The position numbers were made by a program, and so were the translations under genes. From positions 434,001 to 498,000 of the forward strand of contig JAQGEQ010000379.1 in NCBI GenBank assembly GCA_034620365.1: a stretch of DNA of 64,000 nucleotides. The letters run 5' to 3'. Source of the stretch: Pegea sp. RAD2-039. Lineage: Eukaryota > Chordata > Thaliacea > Salpida > Salpidae. The notes below the pieces were generated by a model. It did not search any database. It was not told the origin of the DNA and was given only the letters and a program-made list of their open reading frames with translations. Below are positions 40,305 through 53,355 of the stretch, piece by piece (within the stretch, counting starts at the first letter, position 1; each line of letters starts with the position of its first letter).

Positions 40305-41458
40305 ACTTTTAAAATACATTTTATTTGACAATTTTTTTATTTAATTGGTGTTTTTTGTAGAAATTAAACATATTTTGATTGATTTTTTAAAGTGAATTTT
40401 AAACATTTTGTTTAGCTTCCTATTTTTAGTTAGAATTAATCTTTTATGAAAATTAATAATTAAAAGAAAAACTTTTAATAAAATCAGTTTTAAAGTAAAT
40501 TAGATACAAACTATTTTGGATTTATTTTTGCAAAAAGAAAAATACTGATTTTAATAAATTAAAATAAATACTTTAAATTCAATATTTTTAATATCAAATC
40601 TTTGTAAATTTCAAGCAGTTTATTTAATTTTCATAATATCTTCAAAACTTTTTTTAATTTTCAGCAGTTTATTGAAGTTTGCATTTCAATAACTATTTGT
40701 GGGATAGAATAATTTTTTAAAAATTTAAGTTGAAAAACAGTTACTTTTAGTTTTTATTTATAATATATTTTTAAGTTTGAAATAAATGAAATATAATCAA
40801 ATTTAAAAGGTTGAAAAACTGATTCGTTAAAACAATTCCTTTTAATGAATATTATACATACAAGGCCTACATACAAGGTTTGTGCTTGATGGTAAGCGAA
40901 GGAATTGCTTCTTCGCAGTAACTACTTTCTTAGTATTTCATCAAAAACTCATCTAGAAGAAAATATTATTCTAATTTTGAAAATTCTTAAAGTTTAATTA
41001 CCCCCAAGTAATTATGTTGTCAACAACGTCTAACAAGTATTTAAACTGAACTTTCAGAAATAGTTTTTATCACTTGATACAATTGAATATTAAAAAGTTT
41101 TAGGAACAGCTTTTTTATGAAATGAAATCTTGAATCTTTCAAATCTTTTTTCATCAACTTAACAAATAATTAATGAAACCAAACCAATTTTCATTCAAAT
41201 CTTTTATTTGTGATTATTAGTATCTATAAAAACAAAGAATCCTTAAACTAAATCAAAGACATTTTTGAGATTATAAAAATCAAAATTTTAGGAGTTAATT
41301 TTCTGATTATTTTTGTTATTATCATTTAACATTAAAATATGAAACTTGAAAAGACGAAATTAGGAAGAGATAAAATCTTCAAAATACATCATTGAAAGTC
41401 TCTAAACATTTGTGAAGATCTGACGTTGGGTTCCGATGATCTCATTTAGAAGATCATT

Positions 41459-42842
41459 CTATTGAAGCAAATTAAGATGAGGATCATTATTAGATGTAAG
41501 ATTAGACTCATGAAAAGGATTAGAAAATCCACTAGGAGCAGGATCAGAACTTCCAACTTTTACAGAACAAGTCTCAGAAACATTAGATGAATTTTCCGGA
41601 CATTTTGATTCTGAGTTGGAAAAGTTGAAGAATATTTTGGTTTTTTGATTTGCTTTCAACTTCAAATAGAGATCAATAATCATATAGATGATCATCAAGA
41701 TCAAAGCAAGAATCAGAACATTTAAGATTGAACTTCCAAACAAACAATTAGAATCTGATGTTTCAGAGAGATTTGCATCCATCAATTGATCTGTTAGATT
41801 AATCTTTCTACATATAAATGGTAACTTTGTCTCATTTTTTACAAAAAAACTCCCATCGTTGTTACGGAAAACAATCTCACCAATCCCACCATTCTCATCT
41901 TTCAAACCAAAAAATTCATTTTCATTCCCAACACTTCCATCACACCAACTAACTCTGTTATTCTCCACAAGAGCACCAGCCCGCCAAAAGTCCTGCCCTT
42001 TTCGAATTACAACAGAATCTGTAGCATTCACGTAGCAAAGATTAAAATTATCTGATCTAAATTGATCAAAATCTTCTTTCTTCTTCAGAGGATGTAACTC
42101 AGCGCCAAGATTTTTACAGTAACCGACAGAATCTTTATAATTCATAGAATGTTCAACAAGTACATAAGTTCCTGAATACTTCTCAACTACCACCTGACCG
42201 TATTTACATTCTTTGAAGACATAACCTTTAGGCTTCCTAATAATCACCATAATATCAACTAAACTCTGAAAAAGTTTATATTTCAAAGTTTAAAGTTTTG
42301 ATACAAATTTAACAAAGTTTAAAACTGATCTTTATTACAGCAAATATCAAAGTTGCTTTTAATGCAAATGTAAAGACTTAACTGAACCTACAAAGTTCCT
42401 GAACTAGTCGCTAGCATTATTTCTTTTTCACTGTTTGAAGAAAGTAGTATCTCGTTTAAACTGAAGTTTTGTTTTTTGATTTTAAATTTTTTTTAATGGG
42501 CGAAAAGGTTTTTTTTTTCATTTTTTTTCACAAAATGTAATTATTCAAAAAAAATCAACTTTGAGTAGATTAAAAAAAGTATAAAAATGAGGTGATAAAG
42601 TAACAAAGTAAAAGAAATTTTTAAACATTTAAAAGTATGATTTAAACAATTACAATTACTTAAGCTACAAAAGTTACAAAATCTACTTATAAAAATAAAC
42701 TGATCAAAAAAACATTTATTTCAATTTTTTAATTTTGTAGAAAATTCAAATACTTCAAAAAAAGAAAATTTTATAACTTAAAGACTAATTCTAAAAATAT
42801 CTTAATATCTTAAACAATCATCAGTAAAAGATTAAGTTTCAT
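41459..42842 (-). CDS. C-type-lectin-like type I membrane protein
   Basis: The main exon 41459-42265 follows TTTTTCAG and encodes 268 residues ending at TAG. A likely first exon, 42816-42842, supplies MKLNLLLMI in phase, completing a hydrophobic leader; its GTTTAA donor is weak, but the arrangement is repeated in the other arm. The lectin-like domain spans about residues 25-165: HSMNYKDSVGYCKNLGAELH (first helix and Cys), DFWRAGALVENNRVSWCDGS and LPFICRK (last Cys). No EPN/QPD and no WND, so calcium-dependent sugar binding is doubtful. Several N-glycosylation sites (NAT, NET, NLT, NLS). One membrane span (SSILNVLILALILMIIYMII), then a tail of about 70 residues rich in Ser and Asn. Probably a cell-surface receptor. 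The decayed counterpart is at 53356-54325. Confidence 0.72.
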
Positions 42843-43252
42843 CTAAGACATAAAAATATGAAGATGATTAAATGAAGAGGATAAGTTAAAAGGAATTCTG
42901 TAAAAAAAACTCACATTGTAACCAAACAAATCTTTGCTATTTGAAACTAGAAAGAAATTACCTACTTCAACAATTTCAACTTTCTTATAAATTAACTTTC
43001 AAACTGATTCAACTCAAAGATTGCTTCAAAATCTGCGAGAAAAAGTTTCTCAAAAAATCAAACTTCTTTTTTTTCATAAAGTATTCATTCTAACTTTTAA
43101 TGTAATGATGTTACATATGTTACCAGTCATATAAAACAATAAACTTTTGTCAAATATATTTTATCAAATTGATGGTAAAATCAGAAACTTTAGGTTGTTC
43201 AAAACAATATTAATTTGAGATTTAATCTATAAAAGTATGATTCAAGTCATTT

Positions 43253-43620
43253 TGTTGACTTTTGATTTTTTGGTTATCCATTTTTTACTTCTTGAATTTT
43301 CCATTTTTTTCTTTTTCAAAACTTGGCAGTGTTGCTATCTTTCAAAAAACTACTTTTTTAGTTGTCGAGACTTTTTCATTATTTCTCTGCTGTCATATTT
43401 GTGTTTGTTAAAACAAATTTATCATCTACATCCATGTGTTAAATACATAAATTTTCTAATTTGAAAAATGATAGCTTTAGAAAAATGTTTTTAGTTTTAT
43501 TTATATTTATTTTTAAAAACTTAGATTAATAAACGATGAAAAACTTTGAATTAAAACGGAAATTTCAACAACTTTTATTTTTGCTTATTTTAAAATATCT
43601 TTAAAACATTTTTCCTCAGA
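43253..43620 (+). repeat. R1 insertion present only in the left arm
   Basis: In the left arm about 365 bases separate two stretches that are adjacent in the right arm (near 53170-53190, read in reverse). The extra DNA contains the R1 core (TTTTTCATTATTTCTCTGCT ... ATCCATGTGTTAAATA). The right arm thus shows the empty site. Confidence 0.7.
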
Positions 43621-43769
43621 ATCGATCTTTTAAACAAAAAGGATTTTAGTTTTTATTAGGGGTTAAAATATCTGATTTCAAACAAATTCACATCAAAGTT
43701 AAGTTATTTGTAGTCAACCAAAAGATGTAATCGTCGTCATAATGATTCATAAGAAAACGCTTTAAAGTT

Positions 43770-43930
43770 GATGACGTATATCACTACAAAAGAAGAAGTT
43801 GTTAACCTATTAACAGATGTATGTTTCAAAATACAAACGAAAGGTTACTTCAGGTGATATAATCAATTGAATGGAAAGAAATTTGAGATTTTGATTTTTC
43901 TAAATGTAATTCAAGACACAGAAATCATTG
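43770..43930 (+). repeat. Dispersed repeat R2, copy 2 (left arm)
   Basis: Carries GTTGATGACGTATATCAC, GAAGTTGTTAACCTATTAAC, ACAGATGTATG and CGAAAGGTTACTTCAGGT. Its mirror in the right arm is 52900-53040. Confidence 0.7.
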
Positions 43931-44380
43931 TATCTTCTTATCTATTTCTCAGTGATTTTAAAAGACTCCAATTTCTCGCTGAAGAAGATAAGAAAACTTT
44001 CTTCTTCAAAATTGAAACTCTGATTTTTAATATTCTTTAAATCAAGAAATATGATTATTATCAGAATAGTTATTACTAAATTAAACTAAAATTTTGTTGA
44101 GATATCAAATATTATTATTATTTGATGCAAATTTTGATTTTAAACCAGAATATCTTATGAAAAACTCAAAATTTTTTGATATTTAATTTATTGAAATAAA
44201 TATATAAAAATATTTTTTCAACAAAACATTTTATCTAAAGAAATTTTGATGAAATTCAAATTTTTAAACATCATTGTAACAGTTATACTTATGTTTACAA
44301 TCTTTTATTTTATAAACATTTTTAAATTAATAAAAAGTAATTACTCTGATAATAAGATTTATATATTATTATTTAAACTT

Positions 44381-45200
44381 TAATAAAAGAATTAAGAATT
44401 TTGAAAATTGAACTTTTTAAATAAACTTTTTCGATTTCTTCATAATTTGGTTCAAATTAAATTCAAATGATAGTAATAAAAAGTAACTAAATACTTATTT
44501 TATGATGTAACTGTGTTTTCCTAAAACTTTCTCCCAAGCAAGAAAGTTAACCATATTTTTATGAAATAAATATTTTCAAAAAAAAAACTTTGTAGTTTAT
44601 TTTGAACTTAAATTAAAACAAACAGTTTAAAAACTTTTTTCTTTACTTTAATTTTACAAGAGTATTTTCTTGGTTAATGAACTAGCTTTAAACATCATCA
44701 AATTTTATCTAACTTTACGATATACTAAAACCTCATAACATTAGATGATAACTTATCTGAACTCAAAAAGACAAATATATTTTTTAATGTAAAAACTTGA
44801 TCTTATATATATAGATATATTTTATAATAGTTTGTTTATAAGATTATATTATAAATATTAAGCTATACTTCTAAATTTTTAATTCAAAACTTTGAAGGTG
44901 GCAAAGTTGTAAAAAGCTACAAGAAATTTATTTATAACAGCGTTGCCAAACACTTTTTTTTAAATTTTATCTCTAAGTAGAATTATAATTTCATCTTTTG
45001 TAATTTCAGTAATCAAACATTATTAATTCCATACAGAGAAATTCTGAACGAAGATCTTTAAGAATTTCACAAAACAATAATATTTAAAAATCTTTTATTT
45101 TTCAAAAAAAAAGATGAAAAAAAGATTTACACAAAAACACATTTAGTTGTGTCTTTAGAAAAACTCATTAGTAAAGATCAAGAGTTTTACAAACGGATTA
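44381..45200. other. Spacer between left arm and the SLC7 gene
   Basis: A/T-rich. It holds the 3' UTR of the transporter gene (which runs leftward), with AATAAA on the minus strand at 45094-45099, about 100 bases past the stop. Nothing else recognised. Confidence 0.5.
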
Positions 45201-46634
45201 CTAATCACATTTAGTTTCAGGTACAACATAAGTTAATTTCTGCATAAAATTAGTTACAACATCAACAAAAGTGACTAAAAACTTTGGTGTAAATTTCCCT
45301 TGTTTGTAAATAAATATCAAATAAAGTGGAAAGCCAGTTAATAGTAACGCTGTACCGATCAGACTATCTTTAAGCGCGATAAAGAATGTGATAACGACCA
45401 AGTAAAGACAAATACAACAAAATCCTATTGATAAAACAAGTGGATATTTAATTGGTCGTTCCCGATTTGGTTGTTTAAATCTCAAGTAAACTAGAGATAC
45501 TATCGCAAGTCCAATAGTCAACCAATACATAAAGCTGTAATAGCCGATAAGATCAAATACATTGGGGACACAGAGATAGAGCAAAGAAAGACCAGTTGTT
45601 AGGCATAAGGCAGGGATTGGGGTGTTATACTTTGGATGAACCATTCCAAAGTAACTCGGGAGTTGTTCTTGTCTTGCAGCTGTATAGAAGAGACGAGAAG
45701 AAGCGTAGAAAGATGAGTTTAAGGCTCCAAATGTTGACATAGCAACAAAGAGTGACATAATAAAGTCACCTCTACCCAATGTCTTGCTAGCAAATGTGAG
45801 TGCGATTGCTTCAGAAGAAGTCATCTCTTCGGTGGTTAAAACAAAAAGATAAGAGACATTAACTAGAAGATAACAGATAATTACAATAGGCATTGATATA
45901 TAAATCGCACGAGGCAAGTTCTTATAAGGATTTTTCAATTCTTCAGTCATAAAGTTCAAAGTATCAAAGCCAGCAAACGAATATAATCCCATGTACAAAG
46001 CAACAGCAATATTTTCAATCCCTGGTTTAGAACCTTTCCAAGGGTCCCCTAATGAGCCCATAGAAGTTCCGTGGGTTGCCCAAACGTAAAAGCCAACTGC
46101 TGTGATGATTAATAGAGCAACAAACTTAGCATACGAAAACCAATTTTGAATTCTGGCTGCCCATTTAACGCTAACACAGTTTATATAACAAATAAATAAA
46201 CTGCAAATAGCAGCAATTAAACGCTCAGCAATAATAGGTGGTTCACAAGTTGGAAAAAATACTTTTATCAAATATTTAGCAAACGTAATAGAAATAGCAG
46301 CTTGAACAGTTGGTTCAATAATCAACACAGAAAGCCAAACTCGAACAAAACCAAACATAGGTCCAAACCCTTCAAGTATATAAGCGTAACTAGCACCTGA
46401 CTTTACAATAGTAGTTCCTATTTCAGCATAACACAAAGCCCCAAGCATTGATACAATTCCACTTATAAACCAAATAATAAGACTTAGGGCTGGTGAACCG
46501 ACTTGATTGATGATTTCACTTGGTGAGAGGAAGATTCCGGAACCAACAATCGTTCCAACCACCATTGATACACCATTAAGTAATCCTAAACTTTGTTTTA
46601 GTTTGATTGGTTTATCCACTTCTAGTTGCGACAT
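45201..46634 (-). CDS. SLC7-family (LAT-type) amino-acid transporter, intronless
   Basis: A single open frame of 477 residues with ATG and stop TAA. It matches the light subunits of heteromeric amino-acid transporters (APC superfamily), plasma-membrane exchangers with twelve membrane spans. Visible hallmarks: MVVGTIVGSGIFLSP in the first span (unwound substrate-binding segment), ALCYAEIGTTIVKSGASYAY, YSFAGFDTLNFMTEEL in span 6, NLPRAIYIS, and Cys130 in FFPTCEPP, the position used for the disulfide with the SLC3 heavy chain. Length and spans are normal for the family, and no break was seen. The absence of introns contrasts with the spliced genes around it and suggests origin by retrocopy, or an intron-poor lineage. 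It lies in the spacer of the large inverted repeat. I cannot tell which LAT subtype it is. Confidence 0.95.
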   Translation of the reverse strand: MSQLEVDKPIKLKQSLGLLNGVSMVVGTIVGSGIFLSPSEIINQVGSPALSLIIWFISGIVSMLGALCYAEIGTTIVKSGASYAYILEGFGPMFGFVRVWLSVLIIEPTVQAAISITFAKYLIKVFFPTCEPPIIAERLIAAICSLFICYINCVSVKWAARIQNWFSYAKFVALLIITAVGFYVWATHGTSMGSLGDPWKGSKPGIENIAVALYMGLYSFAGFDTLNFMTEELKNPYKNLPRAIYISMPIVIICYLLVNVSYLFVLTTEEMTSSEAIALTFASKTLGRGDFIMSLFVAMSTFGALNSSFYASSRLFYTAARQEQLPSYFGMVHPKYNTPIPALCLTTGLSLLYLCVPNVFDLIGYYSFMYWLTIGLAIVSLVYLRFKQPNRERPIKYPLVLSIGFCCICLYLVVITFFIALKDSLIGTALLLTGFPLYLIFIYKQGKFTPKFLVTFVDVVTNFMQKLTYVVPETKCD

Positions 46635-49600
46635 TATTTAATGTTCTTTTAAAAAAATGAACTTTTCTATAATTGTAATGATGATTTTTTATGTTAGTTT
46701 GTTTTTTGTAAAACTTTTGAACAATTTATTTCAAAATAAAAAAGTTAAATGAAAAAGAAATTGATTAGTGAAAGATTTTAATTACTCTTAATATAAAGAA
46801 AATACCAATAAGATAAAACTAAAATGAAAATTGAAAAAAAAAATTGAAAAAGTTAAATAATAATATTAGTCAGCGAAAAAAATTTGATTATTTTTTATTA
46901 AGTAAAAAAACTCTAAAATTTCTAAAAATGAATAAGAAAAAATGAAAGATATTTTTATAAGGAAAATAGTTGCAAAAAATATTCAGAATTATAAATTGAG
47001 AACTCTAATTTAGAGAAACTGTTCTATTTTTCAGTTTATTCTTTAAATTCAATGAATTTTAATACTTTCATTGGTTTGCAAGCATTACTGTTAATAATAA
47101 ACTATAAAAATATACACTTATATAAACAAATAAAAAAAACAGTTTTTGTTTAATGCAGTACAATAACTACTAAAACAAAGCTTACATAAACTCACAAAAA
47201 TAATAACGAATGAAGTTAAAAATAAAACATTTAATAAAATAAACTTTTACATACAGTTATTACAAAATTCCTAGAATAAAAATGAGCTAAAAACTTAAGA
47301 AAGTTATCTTATATTTAGAAAATGATGTAATATTTACACCAATTTTTTCAATATGATATCATAAGCTTTTAGTAAATAAAAGTTTTTGAAAAAAGCTAAA
47401 ATTTTTGAAAAAGAAAACTTAAGGATAACACAATTTAATAATTCTATCAAAAAATTAGTAATTTTAAAAATTCTTTCAATTCATTTCAGTAAGTAACTTG
47501 TAATTATCTTTCTTAAATTAGAAAACTTGATACAAAATCAGGATATGATGACTTCAAAATATTAAATTAGAAAAGATGAAATAGTTAGGGACTACAACTA
47601 AAAAATTTACTAACTTAATTAGAATATAATAAAGTAATCTGAGTTTTATCCAAATTATCGAAAAAATTAGTTTAAGATTAGAAAAAAATTCTAGAATTTT
47701 ACAAATTTAATAAATACTTTTATTATCAGCATAAAGTTATTAGAAACTATAATAAAAAAAAAATATGCTTCTTATAAATTAGTAAGAATATTTGAATATG
47801 TAATCTTTAATATCATATTGAAAATTAGCTTACAATAAAACAAAATTTGAACTCAAAATCGTTTAAACATAAAACAATAAAGACAGTGGATCAACTTAAA
47901 GAAAGTTACAAGCAAATGACCAAAGTTTATCTCTAACAGTTTATTTACGAACAATTTAGAAGAAAAAAATGTGAAAAGAATGTTAAAAAAAACAAATCTC
48001 GATGAAAATATGTTTTTATTAAACTATTCCTGAAACTTATATCGCCAAAAAAAAATTTTTTCAAAAAATTTTATTAAAATATTTTCTAATCTCGTTTGGA
48101 TCATAAAAAGATTTAAAGAAAGTTTGAGTTTTATAGAAGATGTAAAATATTTAAAATTCAAATCACAATAATTTAAGTTTTATCTAAAATATGTTAAAAG
48201 AATTAAATTTTATATCATATATTGAAAAAGATTTTGAATGAAAATATTAATTAAAAGTTAAAGCTAACCAACGAGAAATATATTGGAGTTTATAAAAATT
48301 ATTTTTAATAAAATTCATCATGATCATATCTAAATGTAAAATTGATTAACTTGGTCAAAGTTAAAATAAATAAAAATAACTTTTAAAGTGTTTAGAAATT
48401 GTTGGTAATGATGAAAAGATAATTCAAAATTTAAATAAAAGTTTCAAAGAGCTTATAAACAAGTTGCTGAAATTTGGAAATAATTTTCAATAACATTTCA
48501 GTTTAGTTCCAGTTTCTAAATTTGATCAAATCGTAAAATAATTAATAATTTCTAAAATTTATTGAATATAATATGCTTTATGTGAATAAATATTATAAAG
48601 ATATTTAAAAATAAAAAAAATATCAACATAAAGAATAAAATAATATCGACTAGAATACTTAGCAGCTTTAGAATTCAATATTTTCAGAAATATACAAAAA
48701 GTATGCAGACAATATAAAAAGATTTATTAAAAATATATTTTACTAACTGGAAATAATCACTTAAACAGTAATTAGAAGTAATTAAACAGTGTTTTAGTAC
48801 AAGATTCAGTCTCATTTATGTTATAACTTGCTTTTACTGCAAATTATTACAAAGAAATACTTTTGTTTGATAATAAAGTTATGATATAAAAACTTTCTTA
48901 ATAATATTTATCTCAAAATTCTGATAAACAAGATATTTCAAAACACGAAAATATCTCTAAATAAACAACGAATTGTTTCAACAAAAATGAAATCCAAATA
49001 TATGCTAAAATACTTGATAAAATATCAAACTTTTTTCAAAATTTATAGCTACAAGAAATTCAGTATACTTCAATTTTATTTTCTAAGATGAAATTACTAA
49101 ATCAAAATCCTTGTTGTAAGAATTAATGAAACTTCAGTATAATAAAAATATTAATATTTTTTATAATTGTTTAATTATTTATTTTTGCAATGATAAATTT
49201 ATAAAAAATTAAAATAAAAGTTACCAAAAAATTTTTTTAAAACAAAAATAAAACAGATTTGATTGAATAAAATGTTTAAAAAAGTAACTAAATATTCTCC
49301 AGTTGCATTTGATGTGTAACAATCACAAAATAAAAAAAACTTTTGTATAAAACTAATCAGTCACATTCTATTTATAATAAATTCTTTTCAAACCTTTTTG
49401 TCTCTCAAAATACATCAAAATTATTTATTTCTATAAAAGTTAGAATGTCTTCATAGTTATATAAGTTTGATAAATAAAATATTTTCTTTGAAAACTAAAA
49501 TTAAAGTCCAAAGTTCTAAATAATTGTCTAAATTAATGTTATTTCCACCAATCACAATTCAGTTTATTTTTTTTGTTTATTTTGTTAATTATTAAATTTA

Positions 49601-52429
49601 GAATCATCTTGCTTTGACATTGAAGTAGAAGTTCTACTTCATTAGAAGTAAATCTCATTTTAATCTCGTATTCCTCTTTTGTCTCAACATTTTGTTTATT
49701 TTAAGTACCTCCGTTAATAGGTCATCTTCAAGTCATTTGAAGCTCTCTGTAGTTCCTATAAACTTGGATAATATTTTTTTTGCTACAAATCAGGTCGATA
49801 TCAGATGATATTTAGTCACAAGAGAAAAGAAAACCAAAAGATTAATGACTGATTTTTTTACTTTTTTTGTTATGGCCCCTTCCTTGGGCACAAGGACAGC
49901 AGAATGGTCCATGTTGATGCTTCACAAACTATAAGACGTGTTACTATAGGCTGGGCTTCTTTTCTGGGTCTTCTGAGAACGCTGACAACCATACATTTTT
50001 AAAAACTAAAAAACCAAGTTTACTCAAACTTTTTACAAATACAGTAAAAAGATTCCACTAGTATTCAAAAAATGTAATCTTCAAATTTCAATTACTGATT
50101 AAAGATTAATAGATTTTTTTTCATGATTTATTTTTTGATTGTCCGGTTTTAAAAGAATACAAAATATTGTTTCTTACAATTATCATTTTAAGAAAGATTG
50201 ATGGTTTTTATTTGAGTAAAGAAATTAACTAACTAAATAATAATAGCTAACAACAATTTACTAAAATCTTTATAAAAATAATTCTACAATAACTCTTACA
50301 CTATAACCAAATACTCTTCAAGAAATTATTACTCTTACTGAAAAATTAAAACAAAAAAACAAAACAAGCGTTTGCATTTATGATAAAAGAAGGAAATAGT
50401 TTGCTTCTTAAAATATTACTTTTTGTGATAAGCTTTTACAAACTGATTTTACAAATTTCACAAAAAAGTTTCTCAAAAAATTAAATCTTTTTTTTTCAAA
50501 AACTATTTATTTTAACTTTCAATCTTCAGATGTTACAGAAGTCATTTACATCATTATGTTTTGAAGATAATTTTGTCAAATACTTTGTAGCATTTACTTC
50601 ATTAAACTATTATTATATTGATTCACAGATTAGTTACAACATATGTATTAAATCATAATTAATAATTTAAGAACTAATAAAAGTTTATATTATATTTTAA
50701 AGAAAGACCTAAAAATAAACAATATTTTTTAATTTTAATTAGTTCTGAGGTTTTTTAAACTTAAAATTAATCAAAAGACATTTAAATAAAACAGAGTTTT
50801 TTTGCTTTTGGTTGAAGCAAAAGTCTTTTTGTGGCATTCTTACATACCAATTTATTTATTTTACAGATAACAAGTTATACAACTCTTATAGCAAATAGAG
50901 AAGACAATGAAAAGGTTTTAAGTATCACAGTTTACTATAAACAAATAAGGAAAAGAAAGTAGATATAATCTTACATAAGATCGATTGATCTTCCAAAGAA
51001 ATCTAATCTCATATGAAGAGTTGAAATATTTGATTTCAAACAAAATTATTTCACTTTTCCTGTTTCTAGTCAACCAAAAAAATGTAATTTCTGCCGAAGT
51101 AAATCATACAGAAACTTTTAAAGTTAATGACGTGTAGAAGAAGAAGTTGTTAACCTATTAACACTTAACAACAGATGTACATTCCATAAAAACATGGAAG
51201 AAAGGTTACTTTAGGTCATGTAATCCATCATATTGGGAACAGAAATTGCTGCTTGAGTTGTTTCAGTTGTAATTTGAGAAGAATTAATTGAATACTGAAC
51301 AGAATGACCTGATATATATTAGCCGAGTGAAATTCATTAATAAAATTATCAGAATCTAATTTTACCCAAAAAGTTATTTAGAAAATTTTAATGTAATTAG
51401 TGCAGAGTCTATTTTATTGAACTGATATCTGTTACTAGAAACAAATACAATTAAGTAACTAACATTTGATATTTAGCAAGATTTTATAAATAGCATAAAT
51501 CTTAAATTTTATTTTAAGAATAAAAAATAGTTTATGCTAAAATTAATCTGATCAAGTATTTTAAATTTTTGTCAACTTTCCATTTTCTTCTTAAAAATTC
51601 TACTTATTTCACAAATATTTTAAATGTTAAGTAATTGATAGTTAAGAACAAATTCAAAGCGTCAAGAATATACTTTTCTATGATATACGAAAATGGCGTT
51701 TTTAATTTAATTTGTTTTAAATAAACAATTATTAAGTGAAACATTAAATTTTTTGTTTGAATTAATATTTTAAAATCTTAATTTCCTTGTTTATCTTTAT
51801 TATCTATTCAATCTTTTTTCATTTTCTTTTCATATGATCTTTGGACCTCGATATCCTACAAAGAAATATTTTTTCAGAGTGTGAAACATTAAACAAAAAT
51901 AAATCATTATATATATAAATAAATTATTATAAATATATTATAAATATATATAAATATATTATAAAGATGAAATTGACAATAATTTAGATCAATAACAAAA
52001 CTACTTGTCTTGTTGATTTTGTAAAATATTTCGAAATATCTATTCGAGAAAAATAGGTGTCTAGAAGCCAACAATTTACTTTATATTCATTTTTATTTCA
52101 TAAATCAGTAAATTCAAACTATTAGGGAAAACCTATTTCATTTAGATTTAGATAAAGCAACGAATATTGCGAAAAAGTTTTCAAGTAAAATTTATTAAAA
52201 AATAAGTTTGAATACAAAAATGTTATTAGTGGTATTTGATTGCATGAAAATTCGAATAAAAAATATCTTATAAATTAATTATTAAGTTAGCTTTTTTATT
52301 ATTTATTTCATTTGAATCAAATAATATTGAAATCAAAAGATTTTATTTAAAAAGATTAAAAAAACAAAATCTTGATAATTTGATTTTTTCCAATTTTCAA
52401 AATTTCTAATTCTTATGTTAAAGTTTATA
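46635..52429. other. Spacer of the inverted repeat, non-coding
   Basis: Nearly 6 kb of extremely A/T-rich DNA without a supported gene. A G+C-richer patch lies at 49871-49992. A diverged, direct-orientation relative of left-arm sequence 43000-43930 occupies about 50440-51300. A TATAAAT-rich tract lies at 51905-51965. Confidence 0.5.
50440..51300 (+). repeat. Diverged third copy of the arm module including R2
   Basis: Shares AAAAAGTTTCTCAAAAAAT near 50464, TAGTCAACCAAAA near 51066, and the R2 block GAAGTTGTTAACCTATTAAC ... GAAAGGTTACTT (51135-51215) with left-arm 43015-43880 in the same order and orientation. It is much more diverged than the two arms are from each other. No lectin-like exon was found beside it. 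Confidence 0.6.
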
Positions 52430-53355
52430 AAATAATATATAAATCTTATTATCAGAGTAATTACTTTTTATTAATTTAAAAATGTTTATAAAATAAAAGA
52501 TTGTGAACATAAGTATAATTGCTACAATGATGTTTAAAAATTTGAATTTCATCAAAATTTCTTTAGATAAAATGTTCTTTTAAAAAAATTTATTTCAATA
52601 AATTATATATAAAAAAATTTTGAGTTTTTATAAAATATTCTGGTTTAAAATCGAAATTTGCATCAAACAATAATAATATTTGATATCTCAACAAAATTTT
52701 AGTTTAATTTAATAATAACTATTCTGATAATAATCATATTTCTTGATTTAAAGAATATTAAAAATCAGAGTTTCAATTTTGAAGAAGAAAGTCTTCTATT
52801 ATCTTCTTCAGCAAGAAATTGGAGTCTTTTAAAATCACTGAGAAATAGATAACAAGATACAATGATTTTTGTGTCTTGAATTACATTTAGAATAATCAAA
52901 ATCTCAAATTTCTTTCCATTTAATTGATTATATCACCTGAAGTAACCTTTCGTTTGTATTTTGAAACATACATCTGTTAATAGGTTAACAACTTCTTCTT
53001 TTGTAGTGATATACGTCATCAACTTTTAAGCGTTTTCTCATGAATCATTATGACGACGATTACATCTTTTGGTTGACTACAAATAACTTAACTTTGATGT
53101 GAATTTGTTTGAAATCAGATATTTTAACCCCCTAATAAAAACTAAAATCCTTTTTGTTTAAAAGAATGATTGTAGAGACAATAAAATGACTTGAATAATA
53201 CTTTTAAATGTTAGAAGATTTCAAATGTTGAAGCAGATAGTTTCTTTCTAGTTCCAAATAGCAAAGATTTGTTTGGTTAAAACGTGAGTTTTTTTTGCAG
53301 AATTCCTTTTAACTTATCTTCTTCATTTAATCATCTTCTTATTTTTATGTCTTAG

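Larger units (their letters stand above)
38480..44380 (+). repeat. Left arm of a large inverted repeat
   Basis: Aligns in reverse orientation, with gaps, to 52430-57430. Anchors: 38510-38600 with 57310-57410, 38810-38900 with 56870-56980, 39950-40304 with 56036-56400, 41285-42300 with 53880-54925, 43650-43930 with 52900-53140, 44280-44370 with 52435-52520. It carries the S1 gene (absent on the right), the S2 pseudogene, and the intact lectin-like gene. Identity is high but clearly below 100%. Confidence 0.9.
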
